13,451 nt of DNA from Aliivibrio_A kagoshimensis. GTDB taxonomy: Bacteria > Pseudomonadota > Gammaproteobacteria > Enterobacterales > Vibrionaceae. How positions within the stretch are numbered: position 1 is the first letter of the stretch; the number at the start of each line of letters is the position of its first letter. The notes below the pieces were generated by a model that searched no databases, had not been told where the DNA came from, and was given only the letters and a program-made list of their open reading frames with translations. This document shows, piece by piece, positions 1 to 6,360 of the stretch. Both the position numbers and the translations under genes were made by a program. The stretch spans positions 1 to 13,451 of the forward strand of contig NZ_JAKJSQ010000085.1 in the NCBI RefSeq assembly GCF_050337105.1, read 5' to 3'.

Positions 1-41
1 AATATATACTTAGTGAAATTATTACTCATAAAAAAGACTCT

Positions 42-1085
42 ATGTTAACAGCCTCCTTGCGCCACTCTTTGATTCATACTATTTTCACCTTCACGCTTAT
101 CTGCGCGTCAAGCCAAGCACTTGCTTCACTTGATGACGATAAGAATCATTGGTATCAATTTAGTTTTGAAAATGATGTTTTGGGCTTAACCAACACGAGT
201 GATGATGGCTACAGCAACGGGATCGCTTATGCGTGGGGAGCCTCTTCATACGACAGTTTCGACTCACTCAATATCCCAAATTGGATTCGCTTCATCAGTG
301 ACTGGACATTTATCAATCAAGGTGACAGTCAGCAATATTCAATTTCTTATGGGTTATCTCAGTCTATGTATACGCCTAATGATATTTCAGAGCCAGAGCT
401 AATTGAAAATGACCGTCCCTACGCAGGAACACTGTTATGGCATAGCAAAATCCGTCACTTTGCAAATAACCGAGCAAACAGTTTAGGTCTGACTTTAGGA
501 GTAGCAGGTCCGGCGTCATTAGCAGAGCAAAGCCAGACGATTATCCATGAGGTGATTGGAGCAAGAACGCCCGAAGGTTGGGATAATCAACTAAACAACG
601 AACTGGTTTTTCGTGTCAAAGCGGAACACATTGAACGTTTTTATGACCATTCATTTACAGCCACTACAGGTTTTGATGTAAGCTCATACAGTGAAGCTGG
701 ATTTGGAAATTTACGCAGTGATATTGGTACAGGACTTACCTTCCGAGCCGGAAATTTGTTAGACGAAACTTACGCGGCAATTAATCCATTTAATAGTCAA
801 ACTGTCTCCGTCATGACCAGAAAGCCAGCTCAACAATTCTCTTGGCAACTATTTGCATCGGTCTACACAGCTTATGTATTCAATGATATTACGCTAGATG
901 GTAATACATTCTCAGACAGCCATTCTGTAGAGATGATCCACGATCAGGCGTTGATCAGTGCTGGTATGTTTGTGATGTACCAGCATTGGGCTGCGACATT
1001 TTCATCACATAGAGCCACCAAGCAGTTTGACGACCAAATTAATGACAGTAAGTATGGCTCAATAACAGTGAGTTACTATTATTAA
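42..1085 (+). CDS. lpxR: LpxR-like lipid A 3'-O-deacylase (DUF2219 family)
   Basis: The 347-residue product has an N-terminal signal peptide: a hydrophobic stretch at residues 10-28 ending in ALA, with cleavage probably after residue 28. The rest looks like an outer-membrane beta-barrel ending in aromatic residues (SYYY), as is usual for barrels inserted by BAM. Family marks of LpxR/DUF2219 are visible: FEND at 42-45 (the Asn-Asp pair is catalytic in Salmonella LpxR), DDGYSNG at 54-60, NDRPYAG at 123-129, GPASL at 156-160, and a His at 169 followed by GWDNQLNNE at 179-187. His169 is the likely match of the catalytic histidine. LpxR enzymes remove the 3'-acyloxyacyl group of lipid A in the outer membrane in a calcium-dependent way and alter how endotoxin is sensed. 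The ATG at 42 is chosen because it gives a complete signal peptide, although its ribosome binding site is weak. It stands alone on the + strand. Confidence 0.85.
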   Translation: MLTASLRHSLIHTIFTFTLICASSQALASLDDDKNHWYQFSFENDVLGLTNTSDDGYSNGIAYAWGASSYDSFDSLNIPNWIRFISDWTFINQGDSQQYSISYGLSQSMYTPNDISEPELIENDRPYAGTLLWHSKIRHFANNRANSLGLTLGVAGPASLAEQSQTIIHEVIGARTPEGWDNQLNNELVFRVKAEHIERFYDHSFTATTGFDVSSYSEAGFGNLRSDIGTGLTFRAGNLLDETYAAINPFNSQTVSVMTRKPAQQFSWQLFASVYTAYVFNDITLDGNTFSDSHSVEMIHDQALISAGMFVMYQHWAATFSSHRATKQFDDQINDSKYGSITVSYYY

Positions 1086-1124
1086 ACCCTTTCAATTGTT
1101 TATTCACTAACTTCTAATCGAACG

Positions 1125-1148
1125 AATGAAAGTGCCAATGAAAGTGCC
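1125..1148. repeat. Tandem 12-bp direct repeat downstream of lpxR
   Basis: AATGAAAGTGCC occurs twice back to back (1125-1136 and 1137-1148). The second copy runs directly into TGTCCCTG, so that 1144-1156 read on the - strand is CAGGGACAGGCAC. Nearly the same 13-mer appears at 12755-12767. It lies in the convergent gap between the lpxR-like gene and the MAPEG gene. Its role is unknown; it could be the footprint of a small mobile or REP-like element. Confidence 0.6.
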
Positions 1149-1172
1149 TGTCCCTGAAGGATCCTTGCCTAG

Positions 1173-1586
1173 CTACATCATTTCAACCAACAGCGTCACC
1201 CAAAGTGCGATGACACAAAAGAAAGAGGCAAAAAATGTCAGCATGCGATGGACAACGTGATTATAAGTGATGTGGATGTAAGCGTGTGCTACCCTGAAAA
1301 TAACAAATAACCAAGCCAAAGCTAACGCTAACGAGCTCTCAATACCCAAGCTAATATAGAGCGTACAAACCACATAGAACAGGGTTGGCACTTCAAACTG
1401 ATTGTTAAAATTTCGAGTGGTTTTGGTGACAACATCAGGTAGCTCTTGGCCCCCCATTAATCGAAAGTATTTGGGCTTTATTTCACCCTTTTTAACACTC
1501 TTTATTCGAACGCTAACGGCAATGAAACCAACAACCAGCGTAAGAAGCACCATGATGAACATCGGGTATAATAAATACACATCCAT
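1173..1586 (-). CDS. MAPEG-family membrane protein
   Basis: A 137-residue protein with four predicted membrane helices (about 5-27, 66-84, 86-103 and 115-134). It carries the MAPEG-family hallmarks: a basic loop followed by RNFNNQFEVPTLFY at 58-71 and an HAYIHITYNHVVHR segment at 101-114. The MAPEG superfamily includes microsomal glutathione transferases and eicosanoid-pathway enzymes; bacterial members of this short type are mostly uncharacterised inner-membrane proteins, so glutathione-dependent activity is only possible. The length fits the family. The ATG at 1586 follows an AGGATC ribosome-binding-like sequence about ten bases upstream. An 11-bp inverted repeat lies between this gene and the preceding DUF3465 gene, so it is probably a separate transcript. 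Confidence 0.8.
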   Translation of the reverse strand: MDVYLLYPMFIMVLLTLVVGFIAVSVRIKSVKKGEIKPKYFRLMGGQELPDVVTKTTRNFNNQFEVPTLFYVVCTLYISLGIESSLALALAWLFVIFRVAHAYIHITYNHVVHRMLTFFASFFCVIALWVTLLVEMM

Positions 1587-1612
1587 ATCAGTTTAGATCC
1601 TTTATATTGAGC

Positions 1613-1647
1613 ATTGGCATAATTACCGCTCAAGCCATTATGCCAAT
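1613..1647. repeat. Perfect 11-bp inverted repeat between DUF3465 and MAPEG genes
   Basis: ATTGGCATAAT at 1613-1623 pairs perfectly with ATTATGCCAAT at 1637-1647 across a 13-base spacer. It sits just after the DUF3465 stop codon and 27 bases before the MAPEG start on the - strand. No T-tract follows on either strand, so it is a poor Rho-independent terminator. It could be an mRNA-end stem or an operator for the MAPEG promoter. Confidence 0.6.
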
Positions 1648-1656
1648 CTATCACTC

Positions 1657-2064
1657 TTAATCATACTGTTTACCTTTATGTTTCAACCAACCGTGCGGAT
1701 GATTGTTTCTTGGATCTTTGTGGGTCCAGTGAATAACGCCGCCGAGTTTGTTCCACTCATATTCACCATTAAACTTGACCACATCTCCAACTCTTAAATT
1801 GGAAATCCTTGGAGCTAAGTCTATATTGTGAGCAATGAGAATAGTCTGTCGTGTACCTAAACGCAGAATGAACCTTTGATGTCGAGAGCCTTTATTATCG
1901 TCAGGCAGTATTCGTGACACTTTACCTGAACCTTGAACCTGAATATCACTTCTTTTAGACTCATAAGCTTGCTGTAAGACTCGGTCATTTGACCATGCAG
2001 AAAATGAAATCAAAAAAATAAATGCCAATAATCCCGATAGAAATTGTTTTACATTACGCGTCAT
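1657..2064 (-). CDS. DUF3465 family exported protein
   Basis: A 135-residue protein with a cleavable signal peptide (hydrophobic 8-22, likely cut near residue 25) and a small basic beta-rich domain. Conserved-looking segments are VSRILPDDNKGSRHQRFILR (49-68), IAHNIDLAPRI (77-87) and IHWTHKDPRNNHPHGWLKHK (111-130), which I recognise as the DUF3465 pattern; no biochemical function is known to me. It should act in the periplasm. The ATG at 2064 is preferred over an in-frame TTG one codon upstream because it overlaps the stop of the upstream gene as TGATG, implying translational coupling. It is therefore in one operon with the three-helix protein at 2064-2429. The His/Trp-rich tail could bind a ligand or metal, but this is speculation. 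Confidence 0.75.
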   Translation of the reverse strand: MTRNVKQFLSGLLAFIFLISFSAWSNDRVLQQAYESKRSDIQVQGSGKVSRILPDDNKGSRHQRFILRLGTRQTILIAHNIDLAPRISNLRVGDVVKFNGEYEWNKLGGVIHWTHKDPRNNHPHGWLKHKGKQYD

Positions 2065-2429
2065 CAAACCACTCCTGAATACGATATAGCCAGTAACACA
2101 ATACAGCCTAAAAATGCAGGTACACCGGCAATGAACATCATCAAGCCAAATTGATAATTATGCTTGTCTTGTTCATGCGCATCGGCATCGAAGTCATGCC
2201 CTTTGACCATCGCTTTGGCTTTCTTGGCAGCAGGGTCCACATCCCAACTTCGGCCTGTGCTCCCCCCCTCCCAGGTTAAACGTGCAATCGCCCAAATAAT
2301 GATAACAATATAAAAAAGGAAATCCATCGGCTCGGTTGTGGCAAAAAACGATATATGCTTCGATAGGTTATAGACAACAAAAACAGCCAACAAATTGGTC
2401 ACTATAACCACTTTCAACAGGTTAAACAT
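2064..2429 (-). CDS. Three-helix inner-membrane protein of unknown function
   Basis: A 121-residue protein with helices at about 5-22, 35-52 and 95-118. A cytoplasmic-looking loop (53-93) carries WDVDPAAKKAKAMVKGHDFD and then a DADAHEQDKH stretch rich in Asp, Glu and His, which could bind metal. I do not recognise the family. The ATG at 2429 is preferred over a GTG two codons earlier because AAGGAG lies five bases before the ATG. The gene starts 42 bases after the stop of the P-type ATPase gene with no strong terminator between, so it may be the next gene in the ferrosome-like operon. It is coupled to the DUF3465 gene by a TGATG overlap. A run of seven G (coding strand, 2262-2268) falls in the WEGGSTG codons and is prone to slippage. 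Confidence 0.7.
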   Translation of the reverse strand: MFNLLKVVIVTNLLAVFVVYNLSKHISFFATTEPMDFLFYIVIIIWAIARLTWEGGSTGRSWDVDPAAKKAKAMVKGHDFDADAHEQDKHNYQFGLMMFIAGVPAFLGCIVLLAISYSGVV

Positions 2430-2471
2430 GAGCACTCCTTAAGTCTAACTTTTAGATAACAGAACTGCTCT

Positions 2472-4532
2472 CTATTGATGTCGTAGAGCAGCTGAACGGC
2501 CTAAAATAGAAAGCGTTGTACCATTATGCAGTAATGCACTCATGGTTGGACTTAAATACCCCAATGCGGCTGCTAGCATAATGCCACTGTTTACGTATTC
2601 CGCTAATTTTATATTTGTACTGATCATACGCATAGCGACATCGGCTAACTCACGCGCTTCAGCAATACCATATAACGTATCTTTAAGCAGTACGACATCA
2701 GCAACTTGTCGAGCCAGTTCTGTTCCACGGCACATTGCAACCCCCACATCTGCCGCAGACAGTGCTGGAGCATCATTCACCCCATCTCCCACAAACATGA
2801 CATTTTTCCCTTCGTTTTTCAAAGACTCAACAATGTCAGATTTTTGTGACGGCACCGCTTCGGAGTAGATACGATCTAACTGTAACTCATCACCAAGGAG
2901 TTGTGCTTTATGATGGCGGTCACCGGTAATCATAATCAGTTCATTCACACCAAATGATCGCAGAGCTTGTAGCGTTAACATCGCATCTTCACGTAGATGA
3001 TCGCGAAGCCCTATCATACCCACCAGCTTATGTTGATGAGAGATAAAGACCAAGTGTCTGCCTTTTAATTCATAATCACGAATGGTGGCTTCACTCTCGG
3101 AAAAATCAACATTTTCATGAGTTTCTAAGAAGTGACGACTCCCCATAACAAGAGCATGCTCATTCAGCGTACTTTTTAAACCATGCGCAATGACATACTC
3201 CACTTCGCCATGCTCAATATGGGGAAGTTCACAATGTTTTGCGGCATTCACAACAGCTTGAGAGAGTGGGTGGTTACTGTGCTCTTCAACAGATGCGGCA
3301 ATAGCCAAAAGATCTCTAGCGTTGTTTCGACAACATAATGGCACAACATCAACGACTTCCATCTCACCGTGAGTCAACGTTCCAGTCTTATCAAATACGC
3401 AGGTATCAATTTTATGCAATTTCTCAATCGCTCCGCCACCTTTAAATAAAATGCCTTGTTGCGCAGCACGGTACATGATGGACTTAAACGTCACGGGGGT
3501 GCTGAGTTTGAGTGCGCAAGAGTAATCCACTAAAAAGACAGATGCGACTCTATTAATATCTTGTGTTAATACAAATACTGCCGCCCCAATTCCAAGTGTA
3601 ATTTTCACCCGACGATTTGCCATCTCTTGTGTGACTTGTTGAATTTCACTTTTTTCACTTAATGAATCATAAATAAGTTTAGCAATTTTTGCTGTCGTCG
3701 CTTCACTGCCAACCTTATCCACACTGATCTGAATCGTTCCATCATGTAAAGTCGTGCCAGAATACACTTTTGAGGACTCTTCTCGGCGAACGGGAACACT
3801 CTCTCCTGTCAAAGAGGATTGATTAATTAATGCTGTACCACTAATAATGGTTCCATCGACGGGGATTGCGGTTCCAGGACCTAACTCAATCAGATCCCCT
3901 GCCTCTAAATCATTGGAACTCACCTGTTTACGCAGCGTACCTTCCACCAACCAAACCGTGGTCTCTTTAGGTCTCATTAGATCTGCAAGCAGTTGATCAC
4001 TGTTTCGACATGTTTTCTGCTCCATATATTCGCCAAGACTGATCAAACTTTGAGTCATCATGGCAGTACGGTAGTCGCCCCTCCACGCAGACAAACCAAC
4101 CGCAATGGCATCAAGAACTTCAACAGAAACATGTCGGTCGCTCAGGTCTTTTATGCCTTCAAAAAGTGTAGGGGCAATTAATGTAGCCGTAGTCATTGCC
4201 CCCCATTTATTAGGCAACAGCGCCGCTGAAATAGTCCCTATCACGTTCATCGCCACATCACCACGAGTAAACTCATGCTCACTCTCTTCAGCTTCAGATT
4301 GCGTAAGGTCAAGCTGCGCTAGCCTAACCTCTACAACGTCCGCCGACAAAACGTCAGTGTCATACTCAATTACAATAGAGTGAGCAGAGTCATTCACACG
4401 TACTTGAAGAATCCCCTGGATAGCCATCAAGCTCGTTTTTACCCAAGTTGCAATGTCAGAGTAATCTTTTAACTCTTTGACATTGAATCGAATTCGTCCA
4501 GGGAAGTGATGTTTTACGACTAATGATTTCAT
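2472..4532 (-). CDS. fezB: P1B-type ATPase with N-terminal HMA2-like domain (FezB-like, ferrosome)
   Basis: A 686-residue P-type ATPase. Residues 1-70 form an HMA2-like domain with HHFPGRIRF (8-16) and SIVIEYD (52-58) but no CxxC. Membrane segments follow at about 93-125 and 138-170. The actuator loop has TGES (242-245), and a membrane segment at about 312-345 contains SCALK (338-342) where copper and zinc pumps have CPC. The phosphorylation site is DKTGT (381-385), the nucleotide domain has the P1B hallmark HP (421-422), then TGD (536-538) and GDGVND (582-587); a last hydrophobic region lies at 643-670. All catalytic motifs are intact, so it should be active. The P1B-6 group includes FezB, which is required for ferrosomes (membrane-enclosed iron granules), presumably moving iron into the vesicle. 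The start overlaps the previous stop as ATGA, with AAGG eight bases upstream. The assignment to FezB rather than another P1B pump rests on the neighbours and the SCA motif. Confidence 0.72.
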   Translation of the reverse strand: MKSLVVKHHFPGRIRFNVKELKDYSDIATWVKTSLMAIQGILQVRVNDSAHSIVIEYDTDVLSADVVEVRLAQLDLTQSEAEESEHEFTRGDVAMNVIGTISAALLPNKWGAMTTATLIAPTLFEGIKDLSDRHVSVEVLDAIAVGLSAWRGDYRTAMMTQSLISLGEYMEQKTCRNSDQLLADLMRPKETTVWLVEGTLRKQVSSNDLEAGDLIELGPGTAIPVDGTIISGTALINQSSLTGESVPVRREESSKVYSGTTLHDGTIQISVDKVGSEATTAKIAKLIYDSLSEKSEIQQVTQEMANRRVKITLGIGAAVFVLTQDINRVASVFLVDYSCALKLSTPVTFKSIMYRAAQQGILFKGGGAIEKLHKIDTCVFDKTGTLTHGEMEVVDVVPLCCRNNARDLLAIAASVEEHSNHPLSQAVVNAAKHCELPHIEHGEVEYVIAHGLKSTLNEHALVMGSRHFLETHENVDFSESEATIRDYELKGRHLVFISHQHKLVGMIGLRDHLREDAMLTLQALRSFGVNELIMITGDRHHKAQLLGDELQLDRIYSEAVPSQKSDIVESLKNEGKNVMFVGDGVNDAPALSAADVGVAMCRGTELARQVADVVLLKDTLYGIAEARELADVAMRMISTNIKLAEYVNSGIMLAAALGYLSPTMSALLHNGTTLSILGRSAALRHQ

Positions 4533-4843
4533 TCTTCGCCTTTATGAAGGTTGCGATAATACTCCAGTTCAGCTTGTGTATCTTCAAGCCTCTCTTTTAA
4601 CTCCTCAACTTCACCTTTAACTGAGGACCACGCTTTTTCACCCGTTGCACTTACCCCTTGTTGAAATTTTTTGTTCGTCAGCAAGTAAGCCACTGCTGCC
4701 CCTGCGGCAAGTCCCATCGCAAAATGTGTTTTTGTGTTTTGCTTTTTATACCCGTCGGGCTGTTCTTGCGCTGGTGCTTGTTCAGATTGGTTCGATTGTT
4801 GGTACCCGTAATAAGGGTATCCATGATATGGGTTATTGTTCAT
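4529..4843 (-). CDS. Tyr-rich YtxH-like small membrane protein
   Basis: A 104-residue protein. The N-terminus is rich in Tyr, Asn and Gln (YHGYPYYGY at 6-14), followed by a Gln/Pro linker, a single membrane segment at about 41-56 (FAMGLAAGAAVAYLLT) and a charged helix at 65-95 likely to be coiled coil. Membrane helix plus amphipathic tail resembles YtxH-like proteins. The ATG at 4843 is chosen over a GTG at 4894 because the longer form would start deep inside the upstream gene and adds a non-matching hydrophobic leader; GGATAAAG lies just upstream. It overlaps the upstream gene by 11 bases and the ATPase gene by 4. A second YtxH-like segment occurs in the 5138-5893 product, so the two may interact. 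A role in the ferrosome membrane is inferred from context only. Confidence 0.72.
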   Translation of the reverse strand: MNNNPYHGYPYYGYQQSNQSEQAPAQEQPDGYKKQNTKTHFAMGLAAGAAVAYLLTNKKFQQGVSATGEKAWSSVKGEVEELKERLEDTQAELEYYRNLHKGEE

Positions 4844-5138
4844 TTTCTTTATCCAGTGTCTGATCCATGAGATATAAACCGGCGGCACCAACACTAAGAA
4901 TAGTCAGCATTGATAGCGCTGGTCGCCCTGCCATTTGCTCAGCAACGTATGTTGTCGCTCCCGCAATAGCCCCACTTTTAGCCGCATTTATCGCTGTTTT
5001 GCTCACCAGTTCATTCGTACTAATCTCACCGCGTTGATGAGACTTCCATTGGCTAACAACGGTTGCACTGCTACCTGCAACCATGCCAACAATTAAAGCA
5101 CGGCTCGCTGTGCTTAACGTATCAGTCGCATTACCCAT
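4833..5138 (-). CDS. Small Ala/Gly-rich hydrophobic protein of the ferrosome-like operon
   Basis: A 101-residue protein with three hydrophobic, small-residue-rich segments at about 13-29, 50-67 and 74-91, separated by a charged stretch (WKSHQRGEIST, 31-41). The Gly/Ala-rich helices suggest tight packing in a membrane or an oligomeric shell. I do not recognise the family; ferrosome clusters are known to include small hydrophobic proteins, and this could play such a part, but I cannot assign a fez name. The ATG at 5138 overlaps the previous stop codon as TAATG, and the 3' end overlaps the next gene by 11 bases, so it is translated within the operon. Confidence 0.7.
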   Translation of the reverse strand: MGNATDTLSTASRALIVGMVAGSSATVVSQWKSHQRGEISTNELVSKTAINAAKSGAIAGATTYVAEQMAGRPALSMLTILSVGAAGLYLMDQTLDKENEQ

Positions 5139-5893
5139 TATGTCGACTCTTTTACTTCTGATGTCGAATCTAGCTCAATGTCAGAGTCAGATGGATTACT
5201 TGGCTCACACTCATTTTTACATCCAAACTCCTCTTTATGCTTATCTAAAGAGTCTTGGTAACCTTGCTTACCTGCGGCGACAGTGTCTTTAAAGATTTCA
5301 CTGCCTGTTGCAACATTTTCACGGACGGTAGAGGCCGTATGGGTTGCTGTCTCTTTCACAGAGCTGCCACCCGTTTTCAGCATATCGCCGGCTCCTGATA
5401 CCATGCCCATTAATTTTCCACGAACATTTTCATTGCTTAATAGAAGTGCTGCTGCTGCGCCTACCATGGCGCCTTTCCAAAACTCTTTATCATTCATACC
5501 AAAAGTTCCTAATATCTCTTTAAACATTCCTGCCTCTTCACCTAGTGCACCTTCGAGCATGGATTGAGCATGTTCAAATAGGGCATCATTACTCTCTTCA
5601 TTTTGAGGAGGGGGCGGTGGTTGAGTGTGAGGATGTTGTTGTGGTTGTTGATGAGGGGCCGGCTGACCCCAGTGAGGTGGAGGCATCATTCCAGGTGGAA
5701 ATGGATGTCCCATTGAGTGCATAAATGGATTCCCCATTTGAGGCATAAAAGGGTGCATCATTGGTGGTGGCATTGCATGACTTGCATCGCCGTTTGTTGC
5801 ATTAGCCATGTAAGTTTTTGCTAACTCTTTTTGCATCTCCATCATGGCATGGAAATAAGCCTCATAGGGATTAGTCGTTGGATCGTTACTCAT
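5138..5893 (-). CDS. Pro/His/Met-rich protein with YtxH-like membrane segment
   Basis: A 251-residue protein in three parts: an N-terminal helix rich in Met and Glu (10-30), a low-complexity stretch at 41-97 dense in Pro, Met, His and Gln (for example MPPPMMHPFMPQMGNPFMH at 41-59), and a C-terminal half with one short membrane segment at about 139-153 (FWKGAMVGAAAALLLSNENV, 138-157) followed by an amphipathic, YtxH-like helical tail. It ends in an acidic Ser-rich tail. The His/Met-rich stretch could bind metal ions or drive condensation. The ATG at 5893 overlaps the upstream stop as TAATG and has a strong GGTGGAG ribosome binding site; a TTG 15 codons earlier is rejected. No named family is recognised for the whole protein. 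From context I infer a scaffold or iron-handling part of the ferrosome-like compartment. Confidence 0.75.
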   Translation of the reverse strand: MSNDPTTNPYEAYFHAMMEMQKELAKTYMANATNGDASHAMPPPMMHPFMPQMGNPFMHSMGHPFPPGMMPPPHWGQPAPHQQPQQHPHTQPPPPPQNEESNDALFEHAQSMLEGALGEEAGMFKEILGTFGMNDKEFWKGAMVGAAAALLLSNENVRGKLMGMVSGAGDMLKTGGSSVKETATHTASTVRENVATGSEIFKDTVAAGKQGYQDSLDKHKEEFGCKNECEPSNPSDSDIELDSTSEVKEST

Positions 5894-6222
5894 TATACTT
5901 CTCCACCTTGGGACAACTGCTGAGCTAATGCGTGACAAGCTTGCTCTGCGACTTCACACGAGTCGGAAAACATCTCATCAACGCGTTGTGCATCAATAAG
6001 GGTTGCATCGTACTCAATAACAATACTGCCTGTTGCCGTATTTAGCTGATAGTTTTTAAAAGCAGGAATAGAAGCAAGAACTTTCTCGATTTCACTGCTT
6101 TTGAATTTTGCTAACTGTGCAACGAGTCCAAATTTGTATTTGAGACGAACCCTTCCTGGGATATGGTGGCCAACCTTTACCCATTTCTTTAGCTTTAAGG
6201 CCTGTTCAACATACTGATTCAT
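5893..6222 (-). CDS. Small HMA2-like domain protein (first gene of operon)
   Basis: A 109-residue soluble-looking protein. Residues 14-85 form an HMA2-like fold with GHHIPGRVRL at 18-27 and GSIVIEYDATLID at 65-77. The same two blocks occur in the N-terminal domain of the ATPase (HHFPGRIRF and SIVIEYD), so the two share ancestry. There is no CxxC metal site; the His-His and RxR residues stand in that loop. Ferrosome clusters are known to contain such small HMA-type proteins beside FezB, so it probably partners the ATPase. The ATG at 6222 is preferred over a TTG at 6258 because the longer form adds a non-domain leader; AGGTAAT lies upstream of the ATG. It is the first gene of a five-gene, overlapping - strand operon and faces another HMA2-like gene across a Fur-box promoter region. 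Confidence 0.78.
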   Translation of the reverse strand: MNQYVEQALKLKKWVKVGHHIPGRVRLKYKFGLVAQLAKFKSSEIEKVLASIPAFKNYQLNTATGSIVIEYDATLIDAQRVDEMFSDSCEVAEQACHALAQQLSQGGEV

Positions 6223-6281
6223 GTGAAACACATTACCTATAAATGTACGTAATAACAATAGCTTATTAAGAGATTTTTAGA

Positions 6282-6310
6282 ATGATCGTAAAAATTTTGC
6301 GCTGAATCAA
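6282..6310 (-). promoter_or_regulatory. Candidate promoter of the ferrosome-like operon
   Basis: On the - strand TTGATT (6305-6310) and GATCAT (6282-6287) are separated by 17 bases, four of six matches each to the sigma-70 -35 and -10 boxes. The start of transcription would lie near 6275, about 53 bases before the first ATG. The Fur box lies upstream of this -35. Confidence 0.4.
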
Positions 6311-6325
6311 ATTCGGTGCTATCTT
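6297..6325 (+). promoter_or_regulatory. Candidate promoter of the divergent HMA2-like gene
   Basis: TTGCGC (6297-6302) and TATCTT (6320-6325) are spaced by exactly 17 bases. Transcription would start near 6332, inside the Fur box at 6330-6348, which would allow direct repression by iron-loaded Fur. Confidence 0.4.
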
Positions 6326-6329
6326 ACGT

Positions 6330-6348
6330 AATGCTAACAATTATCATT
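6330..6348. promoter_or_regulatory. Fur box between divergent HMA2-like genes
   Basis: The 19 bases AATGCTAACAATTATCATT match 16 of 18 defined positions of the Fur consensus AATGATAATNATTATCATT; the right half is perfect and the left half has two changes. It lies 12 bases before the + strand ATG at 6361 and about 107 bases from the - strand operon's first ATG. Fur with iron normally represses from such sites, so the cluster would be switched on when iron is scarce. Confidence 0.75.
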
Positions 6349-6360
6349 TAGGTTATCTTT

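Noticed and set aside
1125..1148. Tandem repeat as a CRISPR array
   Set aside because: Two 12-bp units without spacers and no cas genes.
2542..2868. 108-codon + strand open frame
   Set aside because: Antisense to the conserved GDGVND region of the ATPase, so a shadow.
2472..4532. ATPase as a copper exporter (CopA)
   Set aside because: No CxxC in the N-terminal domain and SCA instead of CPC in the transport helix; neighbours do not fit copper resistance.
4833..5138. Small hydrophobic protein as a holin or toxin
   Set aside because: It overlaps operon genes on both sides, and no phage or toxin-antitoxin genes are near it.
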